From: Begonia masoniana
Taxonomy: Eukaryota > Streptophyta > Magnoliopsida > Cucurbitales > Begoniaceae
Length of the DNA: 64,000 bases
Assembly (NCBI GenBank): GCA_022432975.1
Contig: CM039514.1
Coordinates: 11,091,668-11,155,667, forward strand
Reading direction: 5' to 3'
The translations under genes were made by a program, and so were the position numbers. The notes beneath the pieces are model-generated. The model worked only from the letters and a program-made list of their open reading frames with translations. It made no database searches and was not told the DNA's origin. Below, piece after piece: positions 9,363-22,165 of the stretch; the first letter of the stretch is position 1, and every line of letters starts with the position of its first letter.

Positions 9363-10993
9363 TGTCATGCCCAAAGGGGACTCGAGACAGCATGGATCGA
9401 GTCACCCGACCTTAATTTTTAATTTTAAAGAAATCAAAAAAAGACTTAAGAATTTAAATAGAATCCACGGCTCAAAAATAAATAGGCTATTTGATCCAAG
9501 AAGTAACATCAATATAAGGTGATAGTATAGATCCAAAAATAAAAATGTTAGACAAGGTCTAACCTTTCGAATAAAACAAATTTTAAGAGAAAATTAATAT
9601 AATAATAAACCTACACGCCGAGTCTACTCCTGAATCGACAACTGAAAATCCTTCTGATTAAATCCTAAAAGGAAGGAGTGATTTGAGATATGTCAACTAA
9701 ACTCAATAAACACAAATTCCAATAATTACGTTCAAGTTTGATAAATTAACAACATTTAAAAAAAAAAAAGTAAAAATGGAGCCATTTAGGGACTCCAAGC
9801 ACACAATGTCTTATGCATTTAAAATAAAAACAACAATACTCGGTGATCGCGAAAGCCAAAAAAATACTCTGATCAAATTTAAAGTTTTGCGCTAAAGGAC
9901 ATAACACAGTTAGTTGTTTCATTACTCTAGTTAAAACAAAAATATTCATGTCTATGCATAAAGGAATATATGCATTAAAATAAAACAATGATAAGAAATT
10001 TGAACAGTTATTTTATAAAATAAAAAATTAAATTATTAATTAAAATAAATGTGCAAAACCTGAATATAAAATAAATCTCTACACCAACGTAGAAGTATCA
10101 CTCTCCAAGCCTAATAAGGCCGAACTAAAATTCCAAGAGTCCAAAATTTAATTTAGTAAATTTGCACCTAACCAAAAAGACAACTGTAAAATTTTGGGTT
10201 AAAATTTTATAACTCAACTTCTCAAAGGTTTTTTCCAAAATAATCCAAAAAGAAAGTTCATTTCTAATTGGTTAAAATAACCTTTCAAATTGGGCCAAAA
10301 TAGTCCCAAAATTTCGGCCCAAAATTTCGTTGAACTGCGGTCCAAGAAAATTACCTGGATCGCAGCTCAGTTGGTCTACCCCTTCCACGCAGACGAGTCG
10401 TGAGGGTCATCTTCCCGACGCTCGCGACATTATTCCTGGCCGAGACTCCTAGTCTCGGCCGCCGGCCAAACAAACCGAGGCCGAAGGGTGGCACTCAACG
10501 CAACTCAGCTCAAGCTGACTTGCGATTTGGCGTCCCCTTCTCCGACATCGCCTAGAACAACCTGCAAATTCACCAGCAATAGGCCAAACCTACCATCATC
10601 ACGGCTTCGTTAATTTGATAAAGAAAAGAGAGGAGGAGTGATTGTGTGATGGAGAACTAGTTTCTTACCATTGGAATTTACGGACGAAATAATTGTAGTT
10701 TAGAGAGGAAAGGCCTTCACCAAGGATCTTTTATAACTTGTCTTTTTGTTTGACAATTTTATTATTCTTTACGTGATAGTCCGCCATGTGAAGGTAAAGA
10801 GGGTCCAGTGGGGGGCTAGTGGGTGTGCACAATTCCATATTATTTGAGAAAGCGAAAAATGCATAGTTTATAAGTACAGTTTCCCTTCCTACCTAGTACA
10901 ACGTGTATTTAGGGCTAACCCCAAGAATAAATCTGTACGGACTTTGGTGCAACGCGAATAATATTGTACTGGGAGTATTGGAAGACGTTACAC
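9363..10993. mobile_element. Probable lone gypsy-type LTR
   Basis: The stretch starts tgtcatgcccaaaggggact and ends gaagacgttaca, which fits the TG...CA ends of plant Ty3/gypsy LTRs (TGTCA...GTTACA style). No second copy was found in the window. The expected 5-bp duplication is not evident (tttat at the left, cttct at the right), so it may be an old solo LTR or the edge of a truncated element. A GC-rich segment (10345-10610) includes a perfect 10-bp stem with a 3-nt loop at 10438-10460. Confidence 0.5.
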
Positions 10994-11721
10994 TTCTCCA
11001 TGAAATTTGTAGCATGGGCTAAAAGATTTATGTCAATTCAACTCGCACAAGTACTCAAGCTCCATTGACAAAATCAAGTTCTTCACTACGAGGAACCTTC
11101 TACAGAAGCTACTTTGATAAGCTTCTAGATGCCCTTGGGGGAGAGGGTGACAGACCTTACTCGAAAAGGCAGTCGACCAGGGAAATGACAGATTCGATGA
11201 TGGGAAATGGAACGCTCTCACGTAAATGGGTAGTCGACTTGGCCCTATAATCGACCGACATGTCAACTCATAAATTCAAAGTTATGAATTTCATATTCTA
11301 GAGCGGTCAACTCGAAAACGCAGAAATGGCGACCTCGAGCTAATATTTTGCAAAGTTTTTTAGAGAACTTCGGGATGAATAAACGAGTAACCACTTAACA
11401 AAACCTTGAGCAATCTTGGATGTCGAAACAAGGATTATTGCAGAAGAAATACCTTTAAATCTCCAAGTACCAAATCGAGTGAAACATTGTAGGAGGCAAG
11501 TCAGTAAATTGTCAAAATGCAATTTCCCACTCCATTGCTATCTTCGACGAAAAAAACTATCCAACATGATAACTTGTAAGATTCCACAACTTCACGATGA
11601 TTCCACTCCAAGGAGAGAAGCGGGAAAGTTGCGTTTGGGAGCTAACTTGTCCATTCCACACGAAGAATAAGATAAACGTTAGTGTTATTGTTAAAAAATC
11701 TCTATGCTAGATTAAGAATTT
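10994..11721. other. Unassigned intergenic sequence
   Basis: Several short open frames occur on both strands but none resembles a known protein or shows consistent coding character. It could be leftover internal sequence of the LTR element to its left. Confidence 0.3.
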
Positions 11722-12320
11722 TAGGTTTCTGTAGCATATCGTAATGCAAAATCTGAATCGTCAATTCCCTCAGGCATCTTGCAGGTACCTCCACCAACAG
11801 ACGCGGAGGCCACAGATTCGACCGAGTCACTGGAGACGTCGACTTCGTTCTAGGAGCTGTCACAACTGGAGTCGCTGAAACAATTGCAGCGACTGTAGAT
11901 TCATTTCCCTCCTGTCAAGGACAGTTGCTTCTCATGGTATTTCAGATAAAAAAAAAAAAAAAAAAACGCACCAATTTATACAAAAAATAATGAAGGCCCC
12001 AATTCGGCAACTGAATCTCTTCTCGTGAAAGGTGTTGTTTCATTGACTGTTGTCTTCTCCGACGAAGATATCTTATCTTAAGGACGCTTGAAAACGGTCC
12101 GTCAAAAAGTTGCCTAGATGTGATTTTGGAACTTGTTTCACTGAATCAGTTCCTTCTATTTTGAAACCTTTGTCGATGGGTTGGATTTTCTTTGGAAACG
12201 ATTTTTTTTCCTGATGGTTTAAACAGATGATTATGAATTTTTCTACCATCTAGCTTGACCTCGGTAAGGGCCTTGTAGCTCACTGAAGCTTCCTTCTCAG
12301 AGCTACTCCATTTTCAAGAA
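11722..12320 (-). other. Possible decayed coding relic, unrecognised
   Basis: On the minus strand two short stretches look coding-like. One reads EKEASVSYKALTEVKLDGRK followed by a basic stretch (about 12300-12145). The other reads EVDVSSDSVESVASASVGGG and ends DDSDFALRYATET at a TAA (about 11850-11725). They lie in the same transcriptional direction, but stops intervene and I do not recognise the family. This may be chance. Confidence 0.2.
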
Positions 12321-13299
12321 ACAAGGATTAGCATTCATGGCCATAGATCTCTTAGTAATCGGCTGATAACATCGATTCTTGCAAAAAAATGCAGGATTCA
12401 CCTGTCCAGAACTTGAAATGCATGATTTCATCAACAACTAATGCCAAAATCAACATTACTGCTCAGTGATTTGATTCAAAATCATCCTTAAATTCTCCGC
12501 TCTTGGCTAAAACTAAATATATCCTGTGATTACAGGTTCAAACTCAAAAAAGAATCGAGAGTCTACCAGAACTCAGAAGACGGCAGAAAAATACCCCATT
12601 CCTAACACCTCAAACTAGGTGTTACTTAAAGGGACCCTAACTTTGGAATCCATATTGATGTTTACCCAAAAATTAATAAATTATATAGTAGTCAATCAAT
12701 ATGTATAAGTAAATTCAACCCAATGTTTTCTATATTCACTCATTCTACAAAATGATTGGAAGCAGAGAATAAAACGTAGTTTTCCATAGTCTCCACTGTT
12801 GCGATAACAATGTAATATCTGAGCAGGGATCCGACGCAACTTTGAATGTGGTCTTTAGTAAGAAGAGTGTTTGTATGGATCAATATCAAGGTTGGTCTCT
12901 AAAAATAAAAAATAATAAAATGTATTTTATGATTGACACAACCTATGACGACAACTATAACTTAAGTTTTATAAACTCAAAAATGAGTATGCACTCATGA
13001 AATTGCGATTAAACGTTTTAATCATGTTTAATAAAATTGATCTGAAGTTAATAAATTTTAAAAATATGAGACAGTTTTATAAAATTTATCAATAGATAAT
13101 GTTTTATCCTAAGGAGTTACATTGTGATAGTGAAGCTATATTAGCATTTGTATTGTTTTTAGAAATAACATTTTTGAGTTTTAGCATGAAAGTTAATTCA
13201 ATATTTATTTATTACATGTTATCATGTCAAATTCATCACTTCTCTACTTATTTATGAAAAATGGACAGACGATAACTTCACAAAGTAGAAAAAAAGGCA
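12321..13299. other. AT-rich intergenic sequence
   Basis: No coding region, terminal repeat or RNA gene was recognised here. Confidence 0.45.
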
Positions 13300-13498
13300 A
13301 ATATTACTTTTACCCTCAAATTACGGGGGTATTAACAAGTTGGACCTTAAAGTGTTTTTGTTAACAATGTTGCCCTTAACGTATGAATTTTTAACAAATT
13401 AACCTCTGGCGGGTGACCGATCTTGACGAACGGTCAATCAGTGTCAAATTTTTACGTGGTTCCACACATTTTTTCTGAACCGAGCGCCCGCTCTCGAA

Positions 13499-13516
13499 GG
13501 AACGGGCGCCCGTTCC
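13499..13516. repeat. Perfect 18-bp palindrome
   Basis: ggaacgggcgcccgttcc equals its own reverse complement. It lies in the subterminal region of the MULE relic, where gaacgggc half-sites recur. A dimeric protein-binding site is one possible reading. Confidence 0.6.
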
Positions 13517-14303
13517 ATAAGAGATGTGAGAACGAATGTCAGCTCTCGAAAAACGGGCGTCTAGTCCAAAAAACATATCAAACAATATCAGATTATTCTG
13601 AATTTTTTACCACACAATTGAGATATTATGAGAACATAGTACCACAAATTTTCGTGATTTTCAAGATTTGTACTATGTATTATAATTATTGTCGTATAAA
13701 TTACGTAAAAAATTATAATAAATCGTGAAAATGTTGAAAAATTACGAAATTTTGCAAAATATGTTATAATGATATGTTAGTCTTGTAGTAACAACTTTAT
13801 ACTAATTCAATATCGTTTGTTATGCTTTCTGAAGTAGCCAACCATGTGCACGTTCACTCTTGAAGGAACGGACGCTCGGTCCAGAGAAGATATTTCAGAA
13901 AACATACCAAACGATATTATATTATGCTTAAATTTTTACCACAAAACATAGATATCACATAGTCAGCAGAGTTTCGTGATTTTTTGATTTTTTCACAATT
14001 TATTATAATTCTTTATGAAATTTATATGAAAACAATTATATTAAATCTTACAAATCTTAAAAAATCACGAAACTTTTCAGACTGTGTTCTAATGATATAT
14101 CGGTTGTGGTAAAACTTTTAGATTGATCCGATATCGTTTGATATGTTTTTTGGACCGAGCGCTCTTTCTTTGAGAGCAGACGTCTGTTCCCATATATCTT
14201 CTGAACGAGCGCCCTTTCCTTTGAGAGCAGGCGCTCAGTCCAGAAGAAATGTGGGAACCATGTAAAAATTCGAGACCAGATGACCGTTCTTCGAGATCGG
14301 TTG

Positions 14304-17300
14304 TGTGACAGCCCGAAACCGGGCCCCGATCGAAGTTCGGGATCGGAGCCGTCACTCCGGGACAGTTATCGAAAAACGGTGACTATATTTTTAAAAAAAA
14401 AAAACAGAACAGACGGCGTTACTGGAACAAAAGAACAGAAAACGTTTACCAAATGCACCGGACAACTTATGAAAACCATCTGGACTTTTAGAACTTCACA
14501 GAAAACAGAAATAAAATGACAGAAGAAAACAGAAGATACTGGATAACAGAAGACGTGTACTATCAATGCAAAACCCTAAACATAAAATTTTACAGAGAGG
14601 GAGGGACTACGGTGATTAACAAAATTTCAGAATCACAGAGAAAGAGAAACAGAATTAAGCAGGAAAAACAGAAAGAACAGAAATAAACTAAGGCAAACAG
14701 AAGAAGTTTAAAACTGGGCGGAAGACGTAGGCAGGGAACTGGCGGAAGACTTTGTGACGACCCAAAACCGAACCCGATCGGAGTCCGGGATCGGAGCCAT
14801 CACTCCGGGACAGTGGACGGAAAACGGTGACTAATTTTTTTTGAACATAAACAAAACAGACAGCGTTACTGGAACAACTTATGAAAGCCAACCGAACTTT
14901 TAAAACTTTAACGAAAAACAGAACCGAATGACAGAAAACATGCACTGTCAATGCAAACCCTAAAAGAGCATAGCTTTACAGAGGGGAGAAACTACAGTGA
15001 GTAACAGAGTATAAATAAAAGCAGAAAAACAGGGAATGAAGTCGGAAGGCATAGGCAGAAATCTGGCAAAAAATTTAGTTTAAAACTGGGCGGAAGACTT
15101 GAATGACGTCAGCCGGAAGATATAAATGCAAAGGCAGAAGCGGAGATGACGTCAGCCGGAAGGAACAGACAGCAGCTGAGATCGGATGAGGTGATGATGT
15201 CAGACGGAAGATGGATGACGTCAACCGGAAGATGTGAAGACGTCATCGGCAGATACAGATAGTAAACGAAATCGGCAGAAGGTGATGACATCATCGGAAG
15301 ATAGATGACATCACCGGAAGATGTAGGCATTAAACGTAATCGACAGGAGATGAAAACAGTGGATGACGTCATCGGAAGAGGAGATGACGTCAGACGGTAG
15401 ATGCAGGCATTAAACGAAATCGGATTATGTGATGACGTCATCAGAAGATGTGATGATGTCATCGGCAGATAAATGCAGTAAACGTAATCGGCAGAAGAAA
15501 AGCTATGGTGACGTCATCGGAAGAGGAGATGACGTCGTCGGAAGATGAAGTTAAACTGAGAGACAGATAAAACCGGCAGAAGTAACTAAGACTGATGAAA
15601 TCAACTGTTCACCGGTGGATGAGATAAGACAAAATGTGAACAGTAACTATCGGTGGATGCATTAAATGTGATCGGAAGATGCAGTTTAAAAGGGGCTGAA
15701 TTTGACAACTTTTAACAGAAAACATATAGACAGAGAGCTTAAAGAACAGAAAACATGAAAGTCTCAGATTCTCAAACCAACTCAAAACATGGTTCTCGAG
15801 CACAACAGAAGGCATACAGGTTTCAGACCTTCATTACAAATGACAGATTTCAAGAAAACAAACTGCATGGATAGCTCTAAAATTCGAGACCATCTATGCA
15901 TGACCTGAAAAGGGAGAACTCAAGCAGTTCCAGAATGTTTTCAAGACATTTCACAGGAAACAACTAACAACTGTCAACAGAGATTTAAAACTCGATCATC
16001 AGAACTTATACATTATATATACGTCCAACAGAATTTCCTACAGAGTTTTTAAGACAAAACACAGGACCTCAACAGAGTTTTAAAACAAACACACCAGAAT
16101 TTCAGAAGATTTTACAAATATGAACAATTCTTAAAAGACTAAGACTTAAACCTCAGGACAGAAAATTGTGTCTGACTGCAGCAACCACCCCCGAGAGCTC
16201 GAGCCACCAGCCACCTATTCTTCAGATTGAGGCACAAGGTCCTCACATTCGGGTTCAGTACCTACATCAAGGAGTTCACCTATGAGTCTAAAACTCAGTA
16301 AGAACATATAGATATGCAGTGATGCAAAATACTATGCATGCGGTTTTCAGAAATACAGTGACAGTACAGAACATTACGTTTCAGTGGCAGAGGGGTATAA
16401 GTGGGCCGTATAGGGGAACTGGCGAACAGTAGGTGCACTATCAAGCACAGCAGTTTTCAGAATCCCAGGGAGGGATAAAACCAGAGGGTCCTTGCTAGGG
16501 ACGATAAATTTTCAGATTCCCAGGGAGGGATAAAACCAGAGGACCAGTCCCCGCCCCACACCTAACCAGTACATTTCAGTCAGATTTTATCTTGTTTAGT
16601 TTCAAACGGTGTACAGAAATCAGTTTTGCATGACTTTCAGTGAAAACGTGTATGCATGAACAGTGCTTGAACTTAAACAGGCAGAGAGTGGATGACAGAA
16701 ATAACAGAACATACGGTGAAACAGAACATAGACAACTCAGAACATAACTATAACCTTTCTACCCGAAACAACCCGACAGAACAGAAAACCTAGTACCTCC
16801 GAGATGTAGGGCCTTAAGGGCCAACCTACGGATATGAACTTACCTGTCTGCCGCGGTGTTGATAGTCCAGAACGTCTCGGAAATGCTCGAACCTGTACAT
16901 GCACGTTCAGAAAATAAACAAGCTGCAAATGCTAACAAATAAGTTAGAAGAATTTCTTCCAAATTCATTCAAACTCTTAGAAAACAAACCGGTGTGTTTT
17001 CATCCAAGAGCAGTGAGTTTTCTCCAAATACCATAACCCTAAACTTCAGTAAAAACTCACATTAAACTTGTCCAAACTTGTTAGCAATAAAAGAGGCTTA
17101 CCTTAGCGGAGAAACAGAAAGGAACCGAGGAGATCGAAGTAGCTTCGACGGTTGTTTTGTCGACTGGAAGAGAGAATGTCGAGAAGAGAAATGGAGAGAG
17201 AGCAGAGCGGAGAAGTGAAGAGGGTTTCACGCAGGAGGAAGAACTTAGCTTCTTCACCAAGTCGCCAGATGTCACTCAACCATTGGCTATCTCCCACCAA

Positions 17301-17490
17301 CCTTAATTTCTCCCCAATTTACCCTTCCATGCATTTCAAATTTAGCCTTTAGTTTAGTTAGCTATTAGTTCGGTTCTCCCTTCACTAAATACTCCAAAAT
17401 TTATAATAAAATAGTTATTGTATTTATGGCAATTTAAATTCATACAATAATTCAACAGATTATTACATGGTCAAAATGCCGGGTGTTACA
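14304..17490. mobile_element. Solo LTR (family A), 3.2 kb, with internal start duplication
   Basis: It begins tgtgacagcccgaaaccggg, ends gccgggtgttaca, and is flanked by a perfect 5-bp duplication, ggttg (14299-14303 and 17491-17495). No internal retroelement sequence is present, so it is a solo LTR left by recombination between two LTRs. The same family occurs in reverse orientation at 42635-44949. Here the first part is duplicated: a second tgtgacgacccaaaaccga start lies at 14752, followed again by ggatcggagcc and a catcactccgggacag run. That duplication, together with an expanded gatgacgtca region, largely explains why this copy is about 870 bp longer than the other. Confidence 0.88.
15104..15516. 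promoter_or_regulatory. Cluster of TGACGTCA palindromes inside the solo LTR
   Basis: Seven exact TGACGTCA sites occur at 15104, 15147, 15216, 15364, 15385, 15433 and 15509, with several near-matches (gacatca, gatgtca, gacgtcg) between them. They are embedded in a loose repeat of the form gatgacgtcatcggaag. TGACGTCA is the classic core bound by plant bZIP (TGA/CREB-like) factors. The related LTR at 42635-44949 keeps three exact copies (44312, 44360, 44381). A role in transcription is inferred. Confidence 0.6.
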
Positions 17491-17608
17491 GGTTGCTCGC
17501 CGAGAGTTAATTTGTTTAAAATTCATACGTTAAAGACGACCTTGTTAACAAAAAATCTTTACAGTTCTACTTGTTAACAACCCATACTTTGAGGGTAAAA
17601 GTAATATT

Positions 17609-18188
17609 TATTTAAAAAAATATGAATTTGATTCTTGTGCACGAGAGTAGGTTATTATAAAAACTGCTAAGTCTTTATTGAGCATTATTAGAGAATGTTA
17701 TCGAATTGGGCATTATTAGAAAACAATTTCTAAATTACTACCAAATTCAAGATATCAAAACAGTACATGACGATTTAGGTAAGGCAATTTTGTTAGGTAA
17801 TTCAATTAAGTAATCCAAGCTAATTACTAGCAATCTAATTAATGTGTAGACATTTCAAGTCACTAATTAACCTAATCAAATATTAAAATTACTAATTAGG
17901 AAATAATTTTATAATATCATTGTTAATTAGACAAATATATTAATAATTACTTTAATTTAGTTATTCAATTACTAATATACAACAATCTATTAATTCAATT
18001 ACCAAATAGGCAATCTAGTTATTACTTAATACAATCTATAAACAAATTCATAACTAGACAAATTACTAATTAGACATCAAATAACTCAATGACTAATTAG
18101 ACAATAATCGAATACTCCAATCACTAATCAAATAATCTGTATTATAAACAATTTTTAATATTTTAAAAAATAAATACGTTATAAATCT
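17609..18188. other. AT-rich intergenic sequence
   Basis: Very AT-rich, with many loosely repeated 'actaattagac / ttactaatta' strings. No gene or element boundary was recognised. Confidence 0.45.
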
Positions 18189-19599
18189 AAACAATAAATT
18201 AATGATATGTTTGCATTTAAAATTATTAAAATTAGTAGAATTTTTCAGTTATTTATACTAATTTTATATTAATATATATATACATATATTGTATTCACCT
18301 GAGATAAAATATAAATAGTAATAACTAAATAAATTTGTGACTCATATTTCAAGTATGTATTTTTCAAATAATATAAAGTTTTATTAAATAGTTCAGCTTA
18401 TTAAGAATGTATAGTCATGTCTCGGTTATATATAATAAGAAAGTATAAATATGTTTTATGAGACGTTATGAAATGAAATTATATTATTCTGATAATTTAT
18501 GTTTAATAAACAACATTAATTTTATTACAATGATGATCATATATGCATAATCTTAATTCATGCAACTTAACATACTCTTATTTTATTTTAGTTTACTCTT
18601 TGCCTTACTCGGTAAAATTTTGTATGATTTAAAATTTGAATATCTTGTATTTTGAAAATATATTAAAATAAATAGTTGCAAATGTTAACATTGATACAAT
18701 GAAATCCTCTGTAATTTTTTTTTTTTTGGTTAGTTCAATGATTCAATAATTAGAGAGCAATTTATAAACATTGTGAACTAATTATTCGATCACAAACTAT
18801 TGTTAGTCAAGGAAAAAAGGGCATATCAGTTGAAGTAGATTCTTCTTTTTAATCAATCAAAACCCCTTCCCAAACTGTTCAAGCTTCTTCCAAAGCATAC
18901 GACTTTCTGGATGTAGATGATGATATCGATACATATGGATCTTATATATATCGTATAATTCTTATCTATATCGTATAATGAAGTACCACATGAGTGGATA
19001 TATAGGATGTCAAGAAAAGACTTACTATCTTTGGGATATGATTTAATAATAGAGGTTGATTAAACCTAAATCAACGAATCTACATGGAGGCGCAATCTAT
19101 ACGAAATGGCTATATTAGTGAACATTAATTTGAGAAAATATACTCTATAGTTTTAAGAGTGAAACTCTAAGTATTTAATGAAATTACTTTATAGTCAATA
19201 ACTATATATAAAGAGTTTATATTAATTAAAAAAATTATTATAACTTAAAATTATAAGTTCATCGATTTCATTGTCATCATCTATCATTATTCAAACAATA
19301 AAAGAAAATAAGGGTAATTATCAAATTTACTCTCAAAGTATGGGGGATTACAAGTTGGGCCTTAAGATTTTTTGCCCATAATGGATTGATTTGTTGACAA
19401 ATTTACCCCTGGCGGGTGCTTGATGTCGAAGAATGGGCACCTAGTCCATTAATTGGGAAGCGGATGCCCGTTCAAAATGAACGGGCTGCCGTTCTTGATC
19501 AAAATTGAGAGAACGGGCGCTCTTTCCCCGATTTTATGGATAGGAACGGCTACCCATTCCATCAATTTCTTCACCCAAATGGAAATTCTCTTTCAAAAA
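18189..19599. repeat. Tandem duplication, unit 1 (1.4 kb)
   Basis: Starting at caataaattaatgatatgtt, this unit matches 19600-20790 closely along its length. It includes AT-rich flank plus about 290 bp of a MULE2-type terminus (from agggtaatta at 19311). Unit 1 keeps about 220 bp (about 18820-19038) that unit 2 lacks. Because the copied block spans the junction of flank and MULE terminus, the duplication followed the MULE2 insertion. Confidence 0.8.
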
Positions 19600-20790
19600 C
19601 AATAAATTAATGATATGTTGGCATTTAAAATTATTAAAATTAGTAGAATTTTTCAGTTATTTATACTATTTTATATTAATATATATACATATATTGTATT
19701 CACGAGATAAAATATAAAAAACAATAACTAAATAAATTTGTGACTCATATTTCAAGTATGTATTCTTAAAATAATATAAAGTTTTATTGCATAGTTCAAC
19801 TTATTAAGAATGTATAGTCATGTCTCGGTTATATATAGTGAGAAAGGAAAAATATATTTTATAAGACGTTACTAAATAAAATTATATTATTCTGATAATT
19901 TATGTTTAATAAACAACATTAATTTTATACAACGATGATCATATATGCATAATCTTAATTCATGCAATTTAACAGACTCCTATTTTATTTTGGTTTACTC
20001 TTTGCCTTACTCAGGTAAAGTTTTGTATGATTTAAAATTTGAATATCTTGTGTCTTGAGAACATATTAAAATAAATAGTTGAAAATGTTAACATTGATAC
20101 AATGAAATCCTCTGCAATTTTTTTTTTTTTTTTGTTAGTTCAATGATTGAATAATTAGATAGCAATTTATAAACATTGTGAACTAATTATTCAATCACAA
20201 ACTATTGTTAGTCAAGGAAAAATATTTAATAATAGAGGTTGATTAAACATAAATCAACGAATCTAAATGGAGGGTCAATCTATATGTAATGGCTATATTA
20301 GTGAACATTAATTTGAGAAAATATACTCCATAATTTAAAAGTGCAGCTCTAAGTATTTAATGAAATTACTTTATAGTGAATAACTATATATAAAGATTTT
20401 ATATTAACTAAAAAATTATTATAGCTTAAAACTATAAGTTCATCGATTCTTTTGTCATCATCTATCATTATTCAAACAATAGAAAAATAAGGGTAATTAT
20501 CAAATTTACCCTCAAAGTATGGGGGATTACAAGTTGGGCCTTAAGATTTTTTGTTGACAAAGTTGCCCTTAACGGATTGATTTGTTGACAAATTTACCCA
20601 TGGCGGGTGCTTGATGTCAAAGAATGGGTGCCTGGTCCATTACCTGGGAAGCGGATGTCGGTTCAAAATGAACGGGTGGCCGTTCCTTATCAAAATTGGG
20701 AGAACGGGCGCTCTTTCCCTAATTTTATGAATAGGAACGACTCCCCATTCCATCAATTTCTTCACCCAAATGGAAATTCTCTCTCGAAAA
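19600..20790. repeat. Tandem duplication, unit 2
   Basis: Second copy of the block at 18189, directly abutting it, with about 220 bp deleted at about 20224. Its right part continues without a break into the body of MULE2, so unit 2 carries the original MULE2 left end. Confidence 0.8.
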
Positions 20791-20921
20791 CCTTAACCCT
20801 CCCTCCGAAATCGACCACCCACATTGCCTAACACGCCTCCGCGTTCTCGTCCTCCGTTTATTTCGTGCCCTAAGTCCCCTTGGCGGCTTTCTTTGCCAAT
20901 TCTTCATCAAAAATTCCTAAG

Positions 20922-21668
20922 AGAATGATGCTTAAAGGAAAGAGTGCTCCAGCATAAGGTGGTCCACCACACAGTATTCTGACACAAAAGACACCGGCAC
21001 AACCGGCTCCCACACAACTTTGGGAACAATCAACAGGGCATTTTTTTACCAAATTTAGAAGTAAGGTACACCAACAAAATTATGACGCTAATACCACCCA
21101 CCGGTCGATTATCTACTCTAGAATTGTTTTATTTAGAAGTTTTGATTATTTGGGAATTGATTAAATGTTTTCGAGAATTGGATAATTGATTGTGCGAATT
21201 GTCAAGGGTTAGTTGTGAGAGGATTATTCGGTTATTTTATGGAAATATGAATTTGAAAAGGAATCCTAATGTTGTGGTGAAGACATTAATTCTCGATAAA
21301 GAAACTAATATAACCCCGAGCGTAATAAATGAATTGATCAGTTTTTCGATGGACGAGCCTAGTGATGAATACTACCATGCTTCTAGGATGTCGAGTTGAT
21401 CAAATCAAGCAAAGGACTTGAGTTCCTTAAGAAAATTCATTGAAATCGCTACATTGCAGAGTTTTACGAACCAAGAGCAAGAATTTAAATATCAAAACTC
21501 ATTGTTCACCACTTGATCACCCACACTATTCTGCCACAAGGATGGACATAGAGATCTGATGAGTTGCATGAATCTTTATGTCATAGAAAAGTTATATAGT
21601 GGGAAACGAATCGATGCGGGTTTCTGACTCTGAGTCATATAGGTGAGATTAGCCGGACGTGCAATAAA
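20922..21668 (+). pseudogene. MULE2 accessory protein, 5' part (disrupted)
   Basis: The reading resembles the MULE1 accessory protein in order. FRSKVHQQNYDANTTHRS parallels FRSQLCREQYQLDIVHRK. LSRVSCERIIRLFYGNM parallels RGVSCEKMVRLFYANM. Then ILDKETNITPSVINELISFS appears, and finally DLMSCMNLYVIEKLYSGK. Frames change several times and stops occur, so it is not functional. The copia element inserted at 21674 cuts it between the EKLYSG block and the IQKI block. The longest open piece is 21190-21399. Confidence 0.7.
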
Positions 21669-22165
21669 ATTATTGTAGGATTGTTATTGTCTAAGAGGAG
21701 AGGTGAATTAGATTTTTCTCTTCTAATCTTGTTTACTTAGAGTAATAAAAATTACTAAAAATTATTTCTTACTGATGCAAAATAAACAGAGAGAGAGAGA
21801 GAAAAATAACACCGAGATTTTTACGTGGTTCGGCTAACTTTGCCTACGTCCACGCTTCAAGGATATTCCCCCTTGAAGATTCATTACCTCTCTTCCTCGA
21901 TAGAACTTGATTGGACTTCACAGGCGCCAATCAACTGCCTTTTACTCTTCTGGATTGAACTTTACAGGCGTCAATCCACAGCCTTACAGATTTAACAGGA
22001 TGGAAATATTGAGCACTAGGATTACACTCTCTCAAGATAAAATCTCAAGTTCTAGGGCAGATAGATGTAAACAATTGCAGAGTATTACAGAAAATTTTTT
22101 GCTCAGCGAGAGTAAAGCGAGAAATATAAAAATTGGCAAAAGTTCTTCTTTTGAGCTTCATTCTT

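Larger units (their letters stand above)
13300..17608. mobile_element. Non-autonomous MULE relic, interrupted by a solo LTR
   Basis: The left end (ttttaccctcaaattacggg..., then a gttaacaa/ttgcccttaac block and ctggcgggtg at 13300-13415) matches the reverse complement of 17496-17608. This gives inverted termini over 100 bp long. The same terminal sequence marks the left end of MULE2 (20491), so this is a non-autonomous relative of MULE2. The inside has short subterminal GAACGGGC-type motifs, including a perfect 18-bp palindrome at 13499-13516, and no coding sequence. The element is only about 1.1 kb once the solo LTR at 14304-17490 is removed. A clear 9-bp TSD was not found. Confidence 0.65.

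Noticed and set aside
11033..11670. Short ORFs on both strands between the lone LTR and 11.7 kb
   Set aside because: No similarity to any family I recognise and no consistent coding character.
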